Assembly: GCF_049445795.1 (NCBI RefSeq)
Contig: NZ_JBMSDT010000018.1
Coordinates: forward strand, 1-64,000
Length of the DNA stretch: 64,000 nt
DNA from: Larkinella sp049445795
GTDB taxonomy: Bacteria; Bacteroidota; Bacteroidia; Cytophagales; Spirosomataceae
Direction: 5' to 3'
Under the pieces are notes generated by a model, which was given only the letters and a program-made list of their open reading frames with translations, was not told the origin of the DNA and did no database searches. A program made the position numbers and the translations under genes. Positions 34,237-42,832 of the stretch are shown one piece after another. Each line of letters opens with the position of its first letter. Position 1 is the first letter of the stretch.

Positions 34237-37023
34237 TCACTCCTTCGTCACCACTTCATCCAGGTTCAGCAGGACGTTGGCGGTCGCGGTCAGGGCGGCC
34301 AGTTCGGGTGTGGCTTCTTCACAGGCCAGCAGCTTTCGGGCTTCGTCGGGCTGTTGGCGGTAGTGCGTCTGCGTCGTTCGGTAGAGTTTCGTCAAAACGG
34401 CCAGTTTGCCGGGTGGCAACGGTCGTAACATGATTCGTCGAAAACCGGCCTGAATTTGTTGTTCAGCCGTTTTACCCTGATACCGCATCCAGTCGGCCAG
34501 GTGTTGGGCGGCTTCGACATACACCGGGTCGTTGAGCGTCACGAGCGCTTGCAACGGCGTGTTCGTCCGCAGTCGGCGCAACTGGCAAAACTCCCGGCTG
34601 GGACTGTCGAACGTAATCATTGACGGATACGGGGCCGTGCGCTTCCAGTAGGTGTACAACGCCCGGCGATACCGGTCTTCGCCCTGACTCAGTTTCCAGC
34701 TTTCCCCGCTATAGGGCGACTGCCAGATGCCGTCGGGTTGCACCGGCATCACGCTGGGGCCAAACTGTTTCCGGCTTAGTAAGCCACTAACAGCCAGCAT
34801 CTGATCGCGAACCTGTTCGGCACTCAGCCGGACGCGCGGGCCGCGCATCAGCAACGCATTGCCGGGATCGTGGGCCAGGGCTTCGGGCGACGCTTGGGAA
34901 CGCTGGCGGTAGGTAGCCGACATGACCATCCGTTTCAGCAGTTTCTTAACGCTCCACCTGTCGGTTTCCATAAACGCCACGGCCAGCCAGTCGAGCAGTT
35001 CGCAGTGGGTGGGCGAAGCCCCCTGCGTGCCAATGTCCTCGACGGTTTCGACCAGGCCGGTGCCAAAGAGTTGTTCCCAAAACCGGTTGACAGCCACCCG
35101 CGCCGTCAGGGGGTGCTCCCGACTGGTCATCCAAAGGGCCAGCCCCAGACGGTTTTTGGGTAAATGCGCGGGCATCGGCGGGAGCGACTTCGGCACGTCG
35201 GGCGTCACTTTTCTCCCCTTGACAAGCCAGTTCCCGCGTTCAAAAACGTGTGTATCCCGCACCTGATCCCCGGTTCCGTCCTGCATCACGGGCAGCAGGT
35301 CGACTTTGACGTTCAGCAGTTCGATTAGTTGGTGGTCCTTGGGGCCGAGGGCGGTTTTGGGCTGGCCGGGGAGTGCAGCCTGTAAGGCCACCCATTTCAC
35401 CATCACCCATTCCTGCGGCTCTTTCGGGCTATCGAGTGTTAAATACAAATGGTGCCGACCCGAAACCGGCGGCAGGGCCAGCACCAGCGTGGTGTCCTTC
35501 CACGGACTGCCGGTTTTCGAAACGGGTTGTTGCAGCAAAACCGGACCGGTTATGCTGTCCTGATGCACTGTGATCAGAGCATTTTTGGCCCTGGTACCCC
35601 AGGCAATAATCAGGCGGTTTTTGTTGGTTAATTCCTGGTTTCTGATGCGCGCCGAACCCCCGTGCTGGATGGCGGTGTACATAGCGCCCATCAGCGAGGC
35701 ATTGACATACTGGTCAAAGCTGTGCGAATTGACTTTCGGCTCCGTTAATCGCAGAAACCGCAGAAAATCTACTTTTTGTTGAGTGTCAATCTGCTGTTGA
35801 GCAATCCAATCCTTCATTTCCTGCAGTTTCAACGAATCGGCTTCCTTGTAAAACCGCAGGGTGGGCGTATCGCTGGGCACATCCTCGTCGCGGGTGTTGT
35901 TGAAGAAAGCCATGTACCGGTAATAATCCTCGTGTACAAACGGGTCGTACGGGTGGCTGTGGCACTGGACGCAGCCGAAGGTGGTACCCTGCCAGACATC
36001 CCAGGTCGTATTGACGCGATCGATAACGGCGGCTACCCGGAATTCCTCGTCCTGCGTGCCGCCCTCGTCGTTGGTCATCGTGTTACGGTGAAATGCCGTC
36101 GCAATCAGGGCGTTATCGAGTAAGGATTCGCTATCGTCGCGCTTGCCGTTCGGATCGACTACTAGATCGCCAGCCAGTTGTTCGATGGTGAATTCATTGA
36201 ACGGTTTGTCGTCGTTGAAGGCCTTGATGAGCCAGTCGCGGTAGCGCCACATCGGGCGCGACAGATCGGCCTCGTAGCCTTTGGTGTCGGCATAGCGGGC
36301 CAGATCCAGCCATAGCCCTGCCCAGCGTTCGCCGTAGGCCGGAGACGCCAGCAGCCGGTTCACGACTTTCTCGTACGCGTTCGGGGAGGAATCGGCCACA
36401 AAGTCAGCGACTTCTTTTTCCGTGGGTGGCAGGCCCGTCAGATCGAGCGACACCCGGCGGATGAGCGTCACCCGGTCGGCTTCGGGCGACGGTTTCAGTC
36501 CTTCGGGTCGGGGCTTCGCCAGCACAAACGGGTCGATTTCGTTTTTGACCCATTTCAATTCGTCATTTTCTGCCAAGCCGAGCCGCGACCAGAATGTGCC
36601 GATCTGGGGGACATCCGGTTTTTCGATGCGTTGGTACGCCCAGTGTTTGCCCCAGTCGGCTCCCTGGTCGATCCAGGTGCGGAGCAGTTCGATTTCGTCG
36701 GGTTTCAGCGGGGGCGCGTCCAGCGGCATTCGTTCCTCCGGGTCCGCCAGCGTCAGCCGCCGGATGAGTTCGCTGGCGTCGGCATCGCCGGGCACGATGG
36801 CCAGTTTGCCGGATTTGGCTGGTGACAGGGCTTCATGTTCGAACAGCAGACTGAAATTAGAGGCTTTTTTAACACCCCCGTGGCAGGCAATGCAGTGTTT
36901 GTTGAGCAGCGGTTTGATCTGCGTATTGAAGTCGACCCGTTCTTCCCGAAAGCTCAGCCAGGCCACCGACGTCAGCGTAAACAACACCCCCAGGGCCAGA
37001 CCGGATCGAAACAGGGACTTCAT
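34237..37023 (-). CDS. PSD1-type cytochrome protein (DUF1549/DUF1553)
   Basis: The 928-residue protein has a signal-anchor N-terminus. A planctomycete-type cytochrome C domain follows, with the heme motif CIACH near residue 44. DUF1549 (about 170-370) has a second CVQCH near 352, and DUF1553 fills the C-terminal third (FWEQLFGTGLVETVEDIG, RLSAEQVRDQMLAVSGLL). This family was first described in Planctomycetes and usually precedes a DUF1501 gene; none is present here. The biochemical role is unknown, though it is probably periplasmic oxidative chemistry. An upstream neighbour is idi, which is unrelated. Confidence 0.88.
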   Translation of the reverse strand: MKSLFRSGLALGVLFTLTSVAWLSFREERVDFNTQIKPLLNKHCIACHGGVKKASNFSLLFEHEALSPAKSGKLAIVPGDADASELIRRLTLADPEERMPLDAPPLKPDEIELLRTWIDQGADWGKHWAYQRIEKPDVPQIGTFWSRLGLAENDELKWVKNEIDPFVLAKPRPEGLKPSPEADRVTLIRRVSLDLTGLPPTEKEVADFVADSSPNAYEKVVNRLLASPAYGERWAGLWLDLARYADTKGYEADLSRPMWRYRDWLIKAFNDDKPFNEFTIEQLAGDLVVDPNGKRDDSESLLDNALIATAFHRNTMTNDEGGTQDEEFRVAAVIDRVNTTWDVWQGTTFGCVQCHSHPYDPFVHEDYYRYMAFFNNTRDEDVPSDTPTLRFYKEADSLKLQEMKDWIAQQQIDTQQKVDFLRFLRLTEPKVNSHSFDQYVNASLMGAMYTAIQHGGSARIRNQELTNKNRLIIAWGTRAKNALITVHQDSITGPVLLQQPVSKTGSPWKDTTLVLALPPVSGRHHLYLTLDSPKEPQEWVMVKWVALQAALPGQPKTALGPKDHQLIELLNVKVDLLPVMQDGTGDQVRDTHVFERGNWLVKGRKVTPDVPKSLPPMPAHLPKNRLGLALWMTSREHPLTARVAVNRFWEQLFGTGLVETVEDIGTQGASPTHCELLDWLAVAFMETDRWSVKKLLKRMVMSATYRQRSQASPEALAHDPGNALLMRGPRVRLSAEQVRDQMLAVSGLLSRKQFGPSVMPVQPDGIWQSPYSGESWKLSQGEDRYRRALYTYWKRTAPYPSMITFDSPSREFCQLRRLRTNTPLQALVTLNDPVYVEAAQHLADWMRYQGKTAEQQIQAGFRRIMLRPLPPGKLAVLTKLYRTTQTHYRQQPDEARKLLACEEATPELAALTATANVLLNLDEVVTKE

Positions 37024-37252
37024 AGGAACAGGACGTACCGGAACGAAGGTAGAGCAAACTTATTATCAAGTGTAAAAGAGTGGGAAGGTCGTAAAATACT
37101 GTCGTTTAAGCAAGAAACGAGTTTTTTATCGACATTGGATGGAATTCGGAAACAGTAGCCAGCGCACAGGACGGCAGTACAGAACAAACTTAGCCCACTT
37201 TGCTACCGATCCTCCGAAAAAAGTTAAGTACGTTTGGTCCCCAAAACCGGCT

Positions 37253-37786
37253 TTACGGCAGTGTCGTGCCCTGAAGCTGCGGCACCAGCATCCGGAACCA
37301 GGCCGTGAACGCTTCGGGCTTGTTGGCCATCTCGGCTGCCAGTAGATCCGGGCTGATCCAGCGAATGGCCTGCACTTCCTCGGGGTTGAAGGGAACGTCG
37401 CCCGCATACTGGCCGACGAAAACGTGGTCTAACTCGTGCTCGATCAGACCGTTGGGTAATTCGGCCCGGTATTGGAACTGCAACAGCGGTTCCAGCGGGG
37501 TGCGGAAGCCCATTTCTTCAAACAGCCGCTGTTCGGCCTGGGTCGCCGTGTTGCCGGGTTCGGTCGGGTGCCCGCAGCAGGTGTTCGACCACAAACCGCC
37601 GGAGTGGTATTTCCCATCGGCCCGTTGTTGCAGCAGAAACTCGCCCTGTTCGTTGAACACCAGCACCGAAAACGCCCGGTGCAGGTCGCCGGTCTGGTGT
37701 ACGGCCAGCTTTTCGGCGGTGCCCAGGATTTCATCCTGTTCATTCACAAGCAAAACAAACGGAGAAGCAGCCGAAGAGTTGATCAT
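37253..37786 (-). CDS. idi: Isopentenyl-diphosphate delta-isomerase, type 1
   Basis: The 177-residue Nudix-fold enzyme interconverts isopentenyl and dimethylallyl diphosphate. The active Cys lies in WSNTCCGHP, the metal-binding Nudix stretch is RLFEEMGF, and the catalytic Glu region is IEHELDHVFVG. Length is normal for bacterial type 1. It is monocistronic, and no other isoprenoid gene is adjacent. Confidence 0.93.
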   Translation of the reverse strand: MINSSAASPFVLLVNEQDEILGTAEKLAVHQTGDLHRAFSVLVFNEQGEFLLQQRADGKYHSGGLWSNTCCGHPTEPGNTATQAEQRLFEEMGFRTPLEPLLQFQYRAELPNGLIEHELDHVFVGQYAGDVPFNPEEVQAIRWISPDLLAAEMANKPEAFTAWFRMLVPQLQGTTLP

Positions 37787-37910
37787 GGGGTTCGTTGACG
37801 ATGGGTAATCAAAAATAAGAACGGGAGAACCCGGTTAATGTTTCATGAAAGGCCAATCTACAACGCCGGGGCCGAAAATAAAAACGAGGCCCTGACAAAA
37901 GGACCGGTTT

Positions 37911-38915
37911 TCAGACGAGCGGCAAGATCACCCGGAACTCCCGGCCGTCGTCTTCGATGCGGGGTAAAGAGTAGCCCAGCATCCGGTATTTGGTCAGAAT
38001 GTTGCTCAAACCGACCCCGTTGGAAAGCGGTCGGCTGGGTTTTCGCTGGAGGTTGTTGCTGACGATCAGGTGGCGGTTTTCGTCGGTCGAGAGCCGAATG
38101 GTCAGGGGTTGGTCCGGCAGGATGATGTTATGCTTAACGGCATTTTCGATTAGCAGTTGCAGCGTCAGCGGGGGTAACTGGCAGGCTTCCGTACCGGACC
38201 TGACTTGCAGAATCAGCGTCAGGGCGTTCCCATACCGGGTTTTGAGCAGGTGAAAATAGGATTGAATAAAGTCGAGTTCGGAACCAAGATCGGTCAAAGG
38301 CTGGTCGTTGGCGCGGAGCAGGTAGCGGTAAACCGTACTCAATTCTTCCAGAAACTGGCGGGCCTGGGGCGGGTTTTCTTCAATCAGTGAATCGAGAATG
38401 TTGAGGCTATTGAACAGAAAATGCGGATTGACTTGCTGGCGTAGTGTTTCCAACTGACTGGCGAAGAGCGCTTTCTGCGACGCTTTCGTTTCGTCGACGG
38501 CCTGGCGGTAAAGGCCAAAGTAATACGTGAATTCATAAATGCCGCCGGTAATGCCGACGGCCAGCAACCCGGCAACCGCCTGCCAGGCATAAACGGCCGG
38601 TGACACGGTCCAGTTGAGCAGCCCCGACCGACTTAGCAAAAATAACAGCAGCGCCTGAATGCTCAGGACGCCGAGCAGATAGCCGCCAAACGTCAGCAGC
38701 ATCCGCTGCCGGGTCAGGTGCATGGCCGGAAACCGGGTCTGAACCTGTTTTACCCACCACAAACCGGCATACCAGAACAGAAAAATATACAGGATCACCA
38801 GCAGCGACGTAGTCCAGTACGTCGTCCAATTGTAGCGATACCGCCCGAGATTGAGCAGGTTTACGAGCAGAATCCAGGCCGGGATGCCCACGTAAGCAGA
38901 CCAACTGCCTTTCAT
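37911..38915 (-). CDS. LytS-type sensor histidine kinase, orphan
   Basis: The 334-residue protein has four membrane helices (about residues 8-130). Its His_kinase domain has His165 in QVNPHFLFNSLN, ATPase motif LLIENAVKHNIILP and a C-terminal segment GVGLSNILTKYRMLGYSL. No regulator gene is adjacent. It closely resembles the kinase at 40839-41864 through the whole cytoplasmic half, so the two are duplicates and may share one regulator encoded elsewhere. Confidence 0.88.
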   Translation of the reverse strand: MKGSWSAYVGIPAWILLVNLLNLGRYRYNWTTYWTTSLLVILYIFLFWYAGLWWVKQVQTRFPAMHLTRQRMLLTFGGYLLGVLSIQALLLFLLSRSGLLNWTVSPAVYAWQAVAGLLAVGITGGIYEFTYYFGLYRQAVDETKASQKALFASQLETLRQQVNPHFLFNSLNILDSLIEENPPQARQFLEELSTVYRYLLRANDQPLTDLGSELDFIQSYFHLLKTRYGNALTLILQVRSGTEACQLPPLTLQLLIENAVKHNIILPDQPLTIRLSTDENRHLIVSNNLQRKPSRPLSNGVGLSNILTKYRMLGYSLPRIEDDGREFRVILPLV

Positions 38916-38961
38916 AATCAGGTTGGGTCAAACGAAGTTGATCCGTAAGGTACGGTTTTTG

Positions 38962-39543
38962 TCATTCCGTTGATTCAAGGATAGTTGGCGCGTGTTGCTG
39001 GCGGATATGGGTTACGGATCGGATCAGTCCCCAGACGGTCAGGACATACACCAGGGCAACGGCAAGCGGCACCGCTGTAAACCGTTCCGCCGGAAAACCG
39101 TACCAGATTGCCGTAACAACCAGCACCCGAACCAGGGCATGAGCGTGGCAGACCCGGCAGTTGAAAAGCCAGCCGATGGCGGGCCAGTGTAGACTCATGC
39201 CGATGGCCAGCGCCAGTGGAGCCAGGGAAGAATGGACGCCCGATGCGGCAATCGTGACGGGCCAACTGAGCATCATCGACAGCAGCGCCGGGCCGACCAA
39301 CCCCGCCAGCGGACTTTTTAGCATCAGGTTGGCCCGTAGCGGTTTTTGCAACCATAAACCCAGTGGGAAAATAAGACCGCTGGCGGAAAACGCAACCAGC
39401 ATCCAAAGCCCCGGTCTGAGGTAAAAACCGGCAACGCCCAGCGCCAGCCAGTAGATGGCTCCGGCAGCGGGTAAGGCAATACCACCGTTGCTGCTGATAA
39501 AAACATGCCGTCGTTCCCGGTCAAGTAATTCAGTAAAATTCAT
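38962..39543 (-). CDS. DUF7010-like multi-pass membrane protein
   Basis: The 193-residue protein starts MNFTELLDRERRHVFISSNG and has six or so hydrophobic segments after a short soluble N-terminus. The layout matches DUF7010 membrane proteins, which have no known function. The start at 39543 is chosen because the longer frame upstream is not protein-like. It lies 46 bases upstream of the orphan kinase on the same strand and may share its transcript. Confidence 0.6.
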   Translation of the reverse strand: MNFTELLDRERRHVFISSNGGIALPAAGAIYWLALGVAGFYLRPGLWMLVAFSASGLIFPLGLWLQKPLRANLMLKSPLAGLVGPALLSMMLSWPVTIAASGVHSSLAPLALAIGMSLHWPAIGWLFNCRVCHAHALVRVLVVTAIWYGFPAERFTAVPLAVALVYVLTVWGLIRSVTHIRQQHAPTILESTE

Positions 39544-39837
39544 AGCGATCAGAAAGTTTGATGGGCCAAAAGTAAATGCCCGGACAACCTTTCGGAGGCC
39601 TGTTTGCGCTGAAACGGAAGATGCCGCCGATGAAGTGACAGCGCATCCGGAGGCAGCAATCCGCATGAGAAACCGGGTTGGGAACAGCGGTGAGTCATGA
39701 AGGCAACTTTTTGACGCTTCATGCCGGGGATGTTCCGTTTCAGTCCCTTGGCAATAGGATAGGCACGTTCGGACTGCGCAATTTTACGGCGGTTCCGGTC
39801 GAACCTGTTAACACGTCCGTTTCAAACAACAAATACC

Positions 39838-40818
39838 ATGAAAAAAGTCTTCAAGTACATTGGCCTCGGATTAGGCTGTATACTGGCGCTGGCTGGCGGT
39901 TTTTGCGCTTACGTAGCCATCGTGGGCGTTCCGGCCTACGACCCGCCCGTCATTCCGGAAGTGACCGTCGAAAAAACGCCCGCCCGCATCGCCCGGGGCG
40001 AAGTGATCGCCCAGATTCAGTGCATGGCCTGCCATGCCGACAACGAAAACCGCCTGACCGGCAAGCACCTGGCCGAAGTGCCGGCGCTGTTTGGTACCCT
40101 GTATTCCAAAAATATTACCCAGGACAAGGAGAAAGGCATCGGCAACTGGACCGACGGCGAGTTGATTTATTTCCTGCGGACCGGTGTCCGGCGCGACGGA
40201 ACGTATGCCCCCATTATGCCGCAGTACCCCAACATGGCCGACGAAGATATGAAGTCCGTGGTCGCCTGGTTGCGTTCCGACCGCTTTCCGGTACAGCCTG
40301 CCGGGGCGGAAGCACCCGAATCGGAGTTGAGCTTGGTTTCCAAGTTGCTGACGCACACGCTGATGAAACCGCTCTCGTATTCGCCCAAACTGGTTTCGCT
40401 GCCCGATAGCACGGATGAAGTGGCATTGGGCCGGTATACGGCCGATGCTATCGGCGACTGTTATAGCTGCCATTCGGGCGACATGATTGATCAAAGTAAA
40501 ACGCATCCGGAGCGGAGCAAAGGCTATTATGGCGGGGGAATCGAGATGAAAGATAACGAAGGCAAATCGGTGTTTACGGCCAATCTGACGTTCGACGACC
40601 AAACCGGAATTGCCAAAAAATACACGAAGGAGCAATTTATCCGGGTGGTCAAGACCGGCGTCCGGCCCGATGGCTCCATTTTGCGGCAACCGATGTTTCC
40701 GCGCCCGATGTTGTCCGATCAGGAAGTCGGGGCGATTTACGAATTCCTGAAAACGGTTCCGAAAATCAAAAACGACATTGCGCAGAAGAACGCCGAGGTG
40801 CAACTGGCGGAAAAATAA
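39838..40818 (+). CDS. Diheme c-type cytochrome, membrane anchored
   Basis: The 326-residue protein has an N-terminal hydrophobic anchor (residues 8-30) and two cytochrome c domains. Heme motifs are Cys62-x2-Cys65-His66 and Cys208-x2-Cys211-His212. Possible axial methionines lie in APIMPQY and RQPMFPRPM. It resembles the cytochromes that accept electrons from periplasmic dehydrogenases. The molybdoenzyme pair at 42.8-45.5 kb is a possible donor. It lies between the two paralogous orphan kinases, which may control it; that is inference. Confidence 0.88.
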   Translation: MKKVFKYIGLGLGCILALAGGFCAYVAIVGVPAYDPPVIPEVTVEKTPARIARGEVIAQIQCMACHADNENRLTGKHLAEVPALFGTLYSKNITQDKEKGIGNWTDGELIYFLRTGVRRDGTYAPIMPQYPNMADEDMKSVVAWLRSDRFPVQPAGAEAPESELSLVSKLLTHTLMKPLSYSPKLVSLPDSTDEVALGRYTADAIGDCYSCHSGDMIDQSKTHPERSKGYYGGGIEMKDNEGKSVFTANLTFDDQTGIAKKYTKEQFIRVVKTGVRPDGSILRQPMFPRPMLSDQEVGAIYEFLKTVPKIKNDIAQKNAEVQLAEK

Positions 40819-40838
40819 AGGCTGAGCGGGTCTGACGC

Positions 40839-41864
40839 TCAGACCAGCGGCAACGTAACCCGAAACTCCTGTCCATCGTCTTCAATGGTGGGCAGGGGTT
40901 GTCCGAGCATCTGGTATTTACTGAAAATATTGGTCAGCCCGATGCCGTTGGAGAGCGGTCGGCTGTTTTTGCGCTGCAAATTGTTGCTGACGGTCAATTG
41001 CTGTTCGTCGGCGGTCAGGATAATGCGGAGCGGTTGTTCGGGCAGGATGATGTTGTGTTTGACGGCATTCTCCACGAGCAGTTGCAGCGTCAGGGGCGGC
41101 AGTTGCAGGGCTTCCGCGCCGGGCCGGATGCGGGTCACCAGCGACAATGCATCGCCGTGGCGGGTTTTCAGCAGGTGGTAATACGATTGGATAAACTCCA
41201 GTTCGGTTTCCAGGGGCGTCAGGGGTCGTTCGTTGCTGCGGAGCAGATATCGGTACACGGAGCTAAGCTCCTCGGCAAACACTTCAGCTTTCTGCGGATT
41301 TTCACTGATCAGGGCTGTGAGCGAGTTCAGGCTGTTGAACAGAAAGTGCGGATTGACCTGCTGACGCAGCGTGTCGAGTTGGGCCTGAAGCTGCGCCTTG
41401 CTGAGCGTATCGATCTCCTGCCGCGATTGTTGCCACTGCCCGAACGTATCCATGCTTTCGTACGTGATGACCACGATGGCCACGATGATGGTGGTGAACA
41501 CCAGACAGAGCGCGAGCCGACTGATCTCCGGTTCAAAACCGGGCATGTTGATGAACCAATAGACGAAAAAAAGCATCGTAACGTGCAGGCACGAGCTAAG
41601 CGAACAAATCAGAAACCGCCGAATCGCCCGAACCACGTAATCATTGGGGTCAGGGTGCAGTTCGTTTATCCGGATGGCGATGCTGTTGTTGACGTACCAG
41701 TTGATCATCGAACTGAGGAAGGCCAGGCCGGTTGCCAACGCTAGCACCCGCCCGTCGTGCCAATAGTCGTTGCCGAGTAACAGCCAGTTCAAAATGCTGA
41801 TAAACAACGGGACAACACAAATCTGTAAAAGCCAGTCGTACCGAGAGTAAGAGCGAATTTTCAT
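40839..41864 (-). CDS. LytS-type sensor histidine kinase, orphan
   Basis: The 341-residue protein has four membrane helices (about 12-135). His173 lies in QVNPHFLFNSLN, the ATPase motif is LLVENAVKHNIILP, and GIGLTNIFSKYQMLGQPL lies near the C-terminus. Its C-terminal 180 residues are nearly collinear with the kinase at 37911-38915. No regulator is adjacent. A small TAACTGC/GCAGTTA dyad lies just upstream (about 41868-41888). Confidence 0.88.
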   Translation of the reverse strand: MKIRSYSRYDWLLQICVVPLFISILNWLLLGNDYWHDGRVLALATGLAFLSSMINWYVNNSIAIRINELHPDPNDYVVRAIRRFLICSLSSCLHVTMLFFVYWFINMPGFEPEISRLALCLVFTTIIVAIVVITYESMDTFGQWQQSRQEIDTLSKAQLQAQLDTLRQQVNPHFLFNSLNSLTALISENPQKAEVFAEELSSVYRYLLRSNERPLTPLETELEFIQSYYHLLKTRHGDALSLVTRIRPGAEALQLPPLTLQLLVENAVKHNIILPEQPLRIILTADEQQLTVSNNLQRKNSRPLSNGIGLTNIFSKYQMLGQPLPTIEDDGQEFRVTLPLV

Positions 41865-42081
41865 ACCATAACTGCTTGCCGCGCAGTTACTTCAAAGCTA
41901 CAAAATTTCACTAATAAATTAATACGTGTTTCCGTGCCCCCATTCGGGCCGAATCGGAGCTAGGCCGCCAGGGAGCTGCATCTCTTTTGTAAAAACAACA
42001 TGCAGGCACTCAGGGGGATACCGACGCACGTCCGTAAACCGGGTGTTTTCGTCAATAATTCGCTCAAAAAAGTAAAGTTTA

Positions 42082-42113
42082 CTTGTCTTAATGTCGTGTA
42101 TTAATTACTTTTG
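42082..42113 (+). promoter_or_regulatory. Promoter of the membrane protein/XRE pair
   Basis: CTTG (42082-42085) and a perfect -7 box TACTTTTG (42106-42113) are 20 bases apart. This places the start of transcription downstream of a TTG at 42111, ruling that codon out as a start. Confidence 0.65.
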
Positions 42114-42140
42114 GCCAAGTTTACTAACCTTCTTCTCCCC

Positions 42141-42482
42141 ATGCATCACCTCATAAACTACGCGGGTCTTTTGTTGATTGGAATCGGTATTGTGACGGTT
42201 CTGGTCGATCAGACAGCGGGTTCGGAATTGCCGCTGCTCGTCGGGTTGTTTACGGTATTTGTTAGCAAAGAGAAACGGGAAGATGAACGGGCCGTTCTTT
42301 TAAAGGCTTCTTCGACTTCCATGGCTTTAATTCTTGGCTATGGCTTCAAGCTGCTCAGTTCGAATCTGTATGCGCATGGGTTGATTTCGTTCCAACTGAA
42401 CGATATTAACTATTTTCTGATCCTGGTTTTTGCGTTGGCGCTCATCATCTATTATGTACGGTTATACCTTTCCTGGAAATAA
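42141..42482 (+). CDS. Small membrane protein paired with an XRE regulator
   Basis: The 113-residue protein has four hydrophobic segments (about 6-20, 24-40, 53-70 and 85-108), with KEKREDERAVLLKASS as a charged loop. This resembles the small membrane proteins that accompany YozG-like XRE regulators in many Gram-positives and Bacteroidota. Start MHHLINYAG is chosen from promoter position. The regulator starts 10 bases after the stop. Confidence 0.65.
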   Translation: MHHLINYAGLLLIGIGIVTVLVDQTAGSELPLLVGLFTVFVSKEKREDERAVLLKASSTSMALILGYGFKLLSSNLYAHGLISFQLNDINYFLILVFALALIIYYVRLYLSWK

Positions 42483-42492
42483 CCCGATCGAA

Positions 42493-42699
42493 ATGAAAAA
42501 CACGTTAAAAGTGGAACGGGCTAAACACAACATGACGCAGGCCGAACTGGCGGATAAAGTAAACGTGTCGAGGCAAACGATTAACTCCATTGAAATCGGG
42601 AAGTTTGTTCCGTCCACGTTCCTGGCGTTGAAAATGGCGTTTGTGTTCAATACCACCGTTGAGCAACTGTTCATTTTGGAAGAAACGGATTGGAAGTAG
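42493..42699 (+). CDS. Small XRE-family regulator, YozG-like
   Basis: The 68-residue protein is one helix-turn-helix domain: KVERAKHNMTQAELADKVNV and SRQTINSIEIGKFVPST, ending VEQLFILEETDW. That is typical of the small YozG/YgzD type. It probably represses its own operon with the membrane protein upstream. Start MKNTLKVERA is chosen at 42493; the frame upstream overlaps the membrane protein gene. Confidence 0.85.
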   Translation: MKNTLKVERAKHNMTQAELADKVNVSRQTINSIEIGKFVPSTFLALKMAFVFNTTVEQLFILEETDWK

Positions 42700-42776
42700 T
42701 GCTATCTTTGACGGTTTGTGAAGACTAAACGACCCGCGCCCGAACCGCCGGTCATTTCCAGAGGTTATGAAAAGAC

Positions 42777-42831
42777 CCTGTCAGCGGTTGATTCAGTTCA
42801 CGCCCTGTCAGGGTCTGTGACCGCTGACAGG
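42777..42831. terminator. Two-arm dyad between convergent genes
   Basis: CCTGTCAGCGGT (42777-42788) and ACCGCTGACAGG (42820-42831) are perfect 12-base inverted arms around a smaller palindrome CCCTGTCAGGG. It lies between the XRE gene and the molybdoenzyme gene and may serve both. Confidence 0.6.
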
Positions 42832-42832
42832 T

